Assembly (NCBI RefSeq): GCF_002234675.1
Contig: NC_019875.2
Coordinates: 29,385,818 to 29,449,817, forward strand
Direction: 5' to 3'
DNA: 64,000 nt
Source of the DNA: Oryzias latipes
Lineage: Eukaryota; Chordata; Actinopteri; Beloniformes; Adrianichthyidae
The notes under the pieces are model-generated. The model was not told the DNA's origin and did not search any database. It saw only the letters and a program-made list of their open reading frames with translations. How positions within the stretch are numbered: position 1 is the first letter of the stretch; every line of letters starts with the position of its first letter. Below are positions 62,313-64,000 of this stretch, piece after piece. The position numbers were made by a program, and so were the translations under genes.

Positions 62313-62782
62313 GGCTGTGTCCAAATTCCCTTCCTAGTCCCTAACTACTAAAATACTTTAAAGTGTGGGACTCACTATCTCGTGCTGTGAAATTCAAAAA
62401 GCATTTCGGACACCATGATGAACACTACCTCATTTTTTTAATGTAACTCCTAATATGACGTAATTGATTTTCCTATGTAAACACAGAATTAATGCGAACA
62501 TTTAACGAAGACCATTTACGAATCCGCTGTGTTGTGATGATGAAAACTTGGATGGTTTATAAATATGTATATATAATTTTTTTTTCCCATAAAATAAATT
62601 TGTTCACGCAATGCATTGTGGTCTATGTTTGCCAATGTGGTGAGCATCAATGTACACTGATGTTTAACCAAGATTTCTGGGGCTCTCGATTTTGGAATTG
62701 TTGATTCGGACCGCTACAAAATGCCAAACGCTCTATGTATTATATATATATATATTCACTATATAGTGAATTTAGACACAAC
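62313..62782. mobile_element. Non-autonomous DNA transposon with terminal inverted repeats, ~470 bp
   Basis: The left end GGCTGTGTCCAAATTC and the reverse complement of the right end, GGTTGTGTCTAAATTC, match at 14 of 16 positions. The interior is AT-rich, has a TATATA run and CACTATATAGTGAA near the right end, and contains no transposase. No clear target-site duplication was seen. It lies in the proposed first intron of the downstream gene. Confidence 0.6.
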
Positions 62783-62879
62783 CCATACATGACTTGTTAT
62801 ATCTTCTTTTTTTTTTTCCTTTTTCTAAAAATAAATCTATATTCAAAACACAGAAATGACAAACAGATTGGTGCATATT

Positions 62880-63150
62880 TGAGTGGCTGTGGGGCAGAAG
62901 TGGGGCGGTCAGCATCTGGTAGATCCCAGGTTTGGTCCTGCTCTGTCTGCCCATGTAACCAAGTGTCCTTGAGCAAGACAGTGAATCCTACGTTGCTCCT
63001 GGTGGTTAAAGGTTGGTGCCAGTGTTGGAGCCACGATAAGAGGGAGGAATGTTTGTGAATGGAACTGTGGTGCAGTAAAGCGCTTTGAGTCTACTAAGAA
63101 GGCAGTAAAGCGTTGTGTAAGTATCAACTTTTACCATTCCAATAAAAAGA
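62880..63150 (+). mobile_element. tRNA-derived SINE, near full length
   Basis: Starts GGCTGTGGGGCAGAAGTGGG, with box B-like CAGGTTTGGTCCTG. It continues AAGTGTCCTTGAGCAAGACA and TTGTGAATGGAACTGTGGTG, and ends AAAGCGCTTTGAGTCTACTA and TTTACCATTCCAATAAA. This order matches the common fish SINE whose 3' tail reads AAAGCGCTTTGAGT. Related to the copy at 55631-55815. Confidence 0.75.
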
Positions 63151-64000
63151 ACAAAATGTGACAGAGCAGTTAAGATCGCTTTAACCAACCTCACCAAATT
63201 AAAAATAATTTAATTTAAAATTTAAGTTTTGCATTTATTTTAACTTTAACAACAATTTTTAAAAGTCTGCTATGATAAAATTTGCCTTTTAACACTTTAA
63301 ACTACTAACCAACACACAAACTAGTTCAATTACACATACATGATTGTTTAAAGCTGAGGACCAGCAGTGTGAAACTATTAGTTTATCATTTATTTTTGTA
63401 TTTAGTAATTGTATGCAGAAGATCAAATGTATTGTTGGGTTACCTGCTATTTTAATAAATTCTTTTTCTGGACAAAACTGTTTAATATCTATGTCGGTGT
63501 ATTAGATTTGTCAAATTAAGTAATTTAGCAGTGTGTTCTCTTAAGAGAGCCGGTTGCACTTATTTTAAATTTTATAAAAGGCTTCGAAATTAGACTAAAA
63601 ATATAGTTTCCCATTTTCTATTTGAATGTCATAGGATTTTAGATTAAACATCTACTTTTTTACTGTTTTCTTCTGTGGAATGAAATGTGGGTCGCATATT
63701 TGAATTTTCTTATCTGCTTAGTGCTTGTCAGTGTCCGCTCATTTAGAAGGAAAGTCAACCTAACTCCTCCTACATTCATTGATGTTCATAGTTCAAATTT
63801 ACTTAAACAGTTCTCTTATTAGTCATACATCACCAAAGATCTGTTGTTTTTTTTTTTACCTGGGATGACTTTCACTTCAGAATCTGGTTTGACAGATTTG
63901 CACAGGCTTATTCTCAGATGTGGTCTGATGTTTTAATCAATAAAAAAGCATTTAGAACAATTTGTAGATCAGATATTGAAGCTTTTATTGTTAAAAAAAA
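63150..64000. other. AT-rich terminal stretch
   Basis: AT-rich sequence with no recognised exon, RNA gene or repeat. It is presumably part of the first intron of the downstream gene. Confidence 0.5.

Noticed and set aside
62248-62337. Short frame MEGTPVGSPM just downstream of the CpG island, with a GTAAAT donor-like site
   Set aside because: Not recognised as any protein start and too short to support; the proposed non-coding exon ending at 61745 has the better donor. A small first coding exon cannot be excluded.

Overview
This window is teleost fish genomic DNA. The genes are split by short GT-AG introns, the intergenic DNA is AT-rich and full of fish-type SINE, LINE and hAT remnants, and the gene order matches blocks known in vertebrates. 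An acanthomorph (medaka-like) species is a guess from compactness and repeat style; the sequence alone does not prove it.

Layout: (1) 1-7.7 kb is non-genic upstream DNA with SINE and foldback-repeat remnants. (2) 7,767-10,395 (+) is a three-exon kappa-type opioid receptor, oprk1, with a long 3' UTR. (3) 16,482-21,149 (+) is chmp5, an eight-exon ESCRT-III subunit gene; one intron carries a 9-bp-unit minisatellite. (4) 22.3-23.5 kb is a repeat-rich spacer with one intact intron-containing tRNA-Arg(TCT) gene (-) and decayed tRNA-like copies. (5) 23,788-25,542 (+) is bag1, seven exons. (6) 29,130-27,279 (-) is a myosin regulatory light chain of the myl12/myl9 type, with a non-coding first exon near 30.1 kb. 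(7) 31,890-58,075 (+) is a complete myomesin gene (myom1 type). I read 36 coding exons whose lengths sum to 4,443 nt, giving 1,480 aa with an unbroken frame across every junction. A non-coding first exon and a MEF2-like promoter motif lie near 30.6-30.8 kb. (8) 61.45-62.05 kb is a CpG-rich promoter with a probable non-coding first exon on +. By comparison with human 18p11 (LPIN2-MYOM1-MYL12A) this is most likely the start of lpin2, whose coding exons lie beyond the window.

How the genes relate: the myl12/myom1 divergent pair and the downstream lpin2-like promoter reproduce the human order and orientation. The chmp5-bag1 neighbourhood matches human 9p13. The two muscle-related genes (a regulatory light chain of actomyosin and an M-band cross-linker) share a roughly 0.5 kb bidirectional intergenic segment.

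Most noteworthy: a kappa receptor with a mu-like Lys where human kappa has Glu297, and no acidic dynorphin-type stretch in extracellular loop 2; a GC-AG intron beside a CA microsatellite and a TG-repeat splice acceptor in myom1; a 550-bp transposon with long inverted arms and an array of 12-bp palindromes; two hAT elements inserted into one older repeat with perfect 8-bp target duplications; and four dispersed repeat families I could not name, recognised because they recur in the window. I saw no CRISPR array, no bacterial-type system and no recognisable retroviral element. I found no convincing wholly new biological system.
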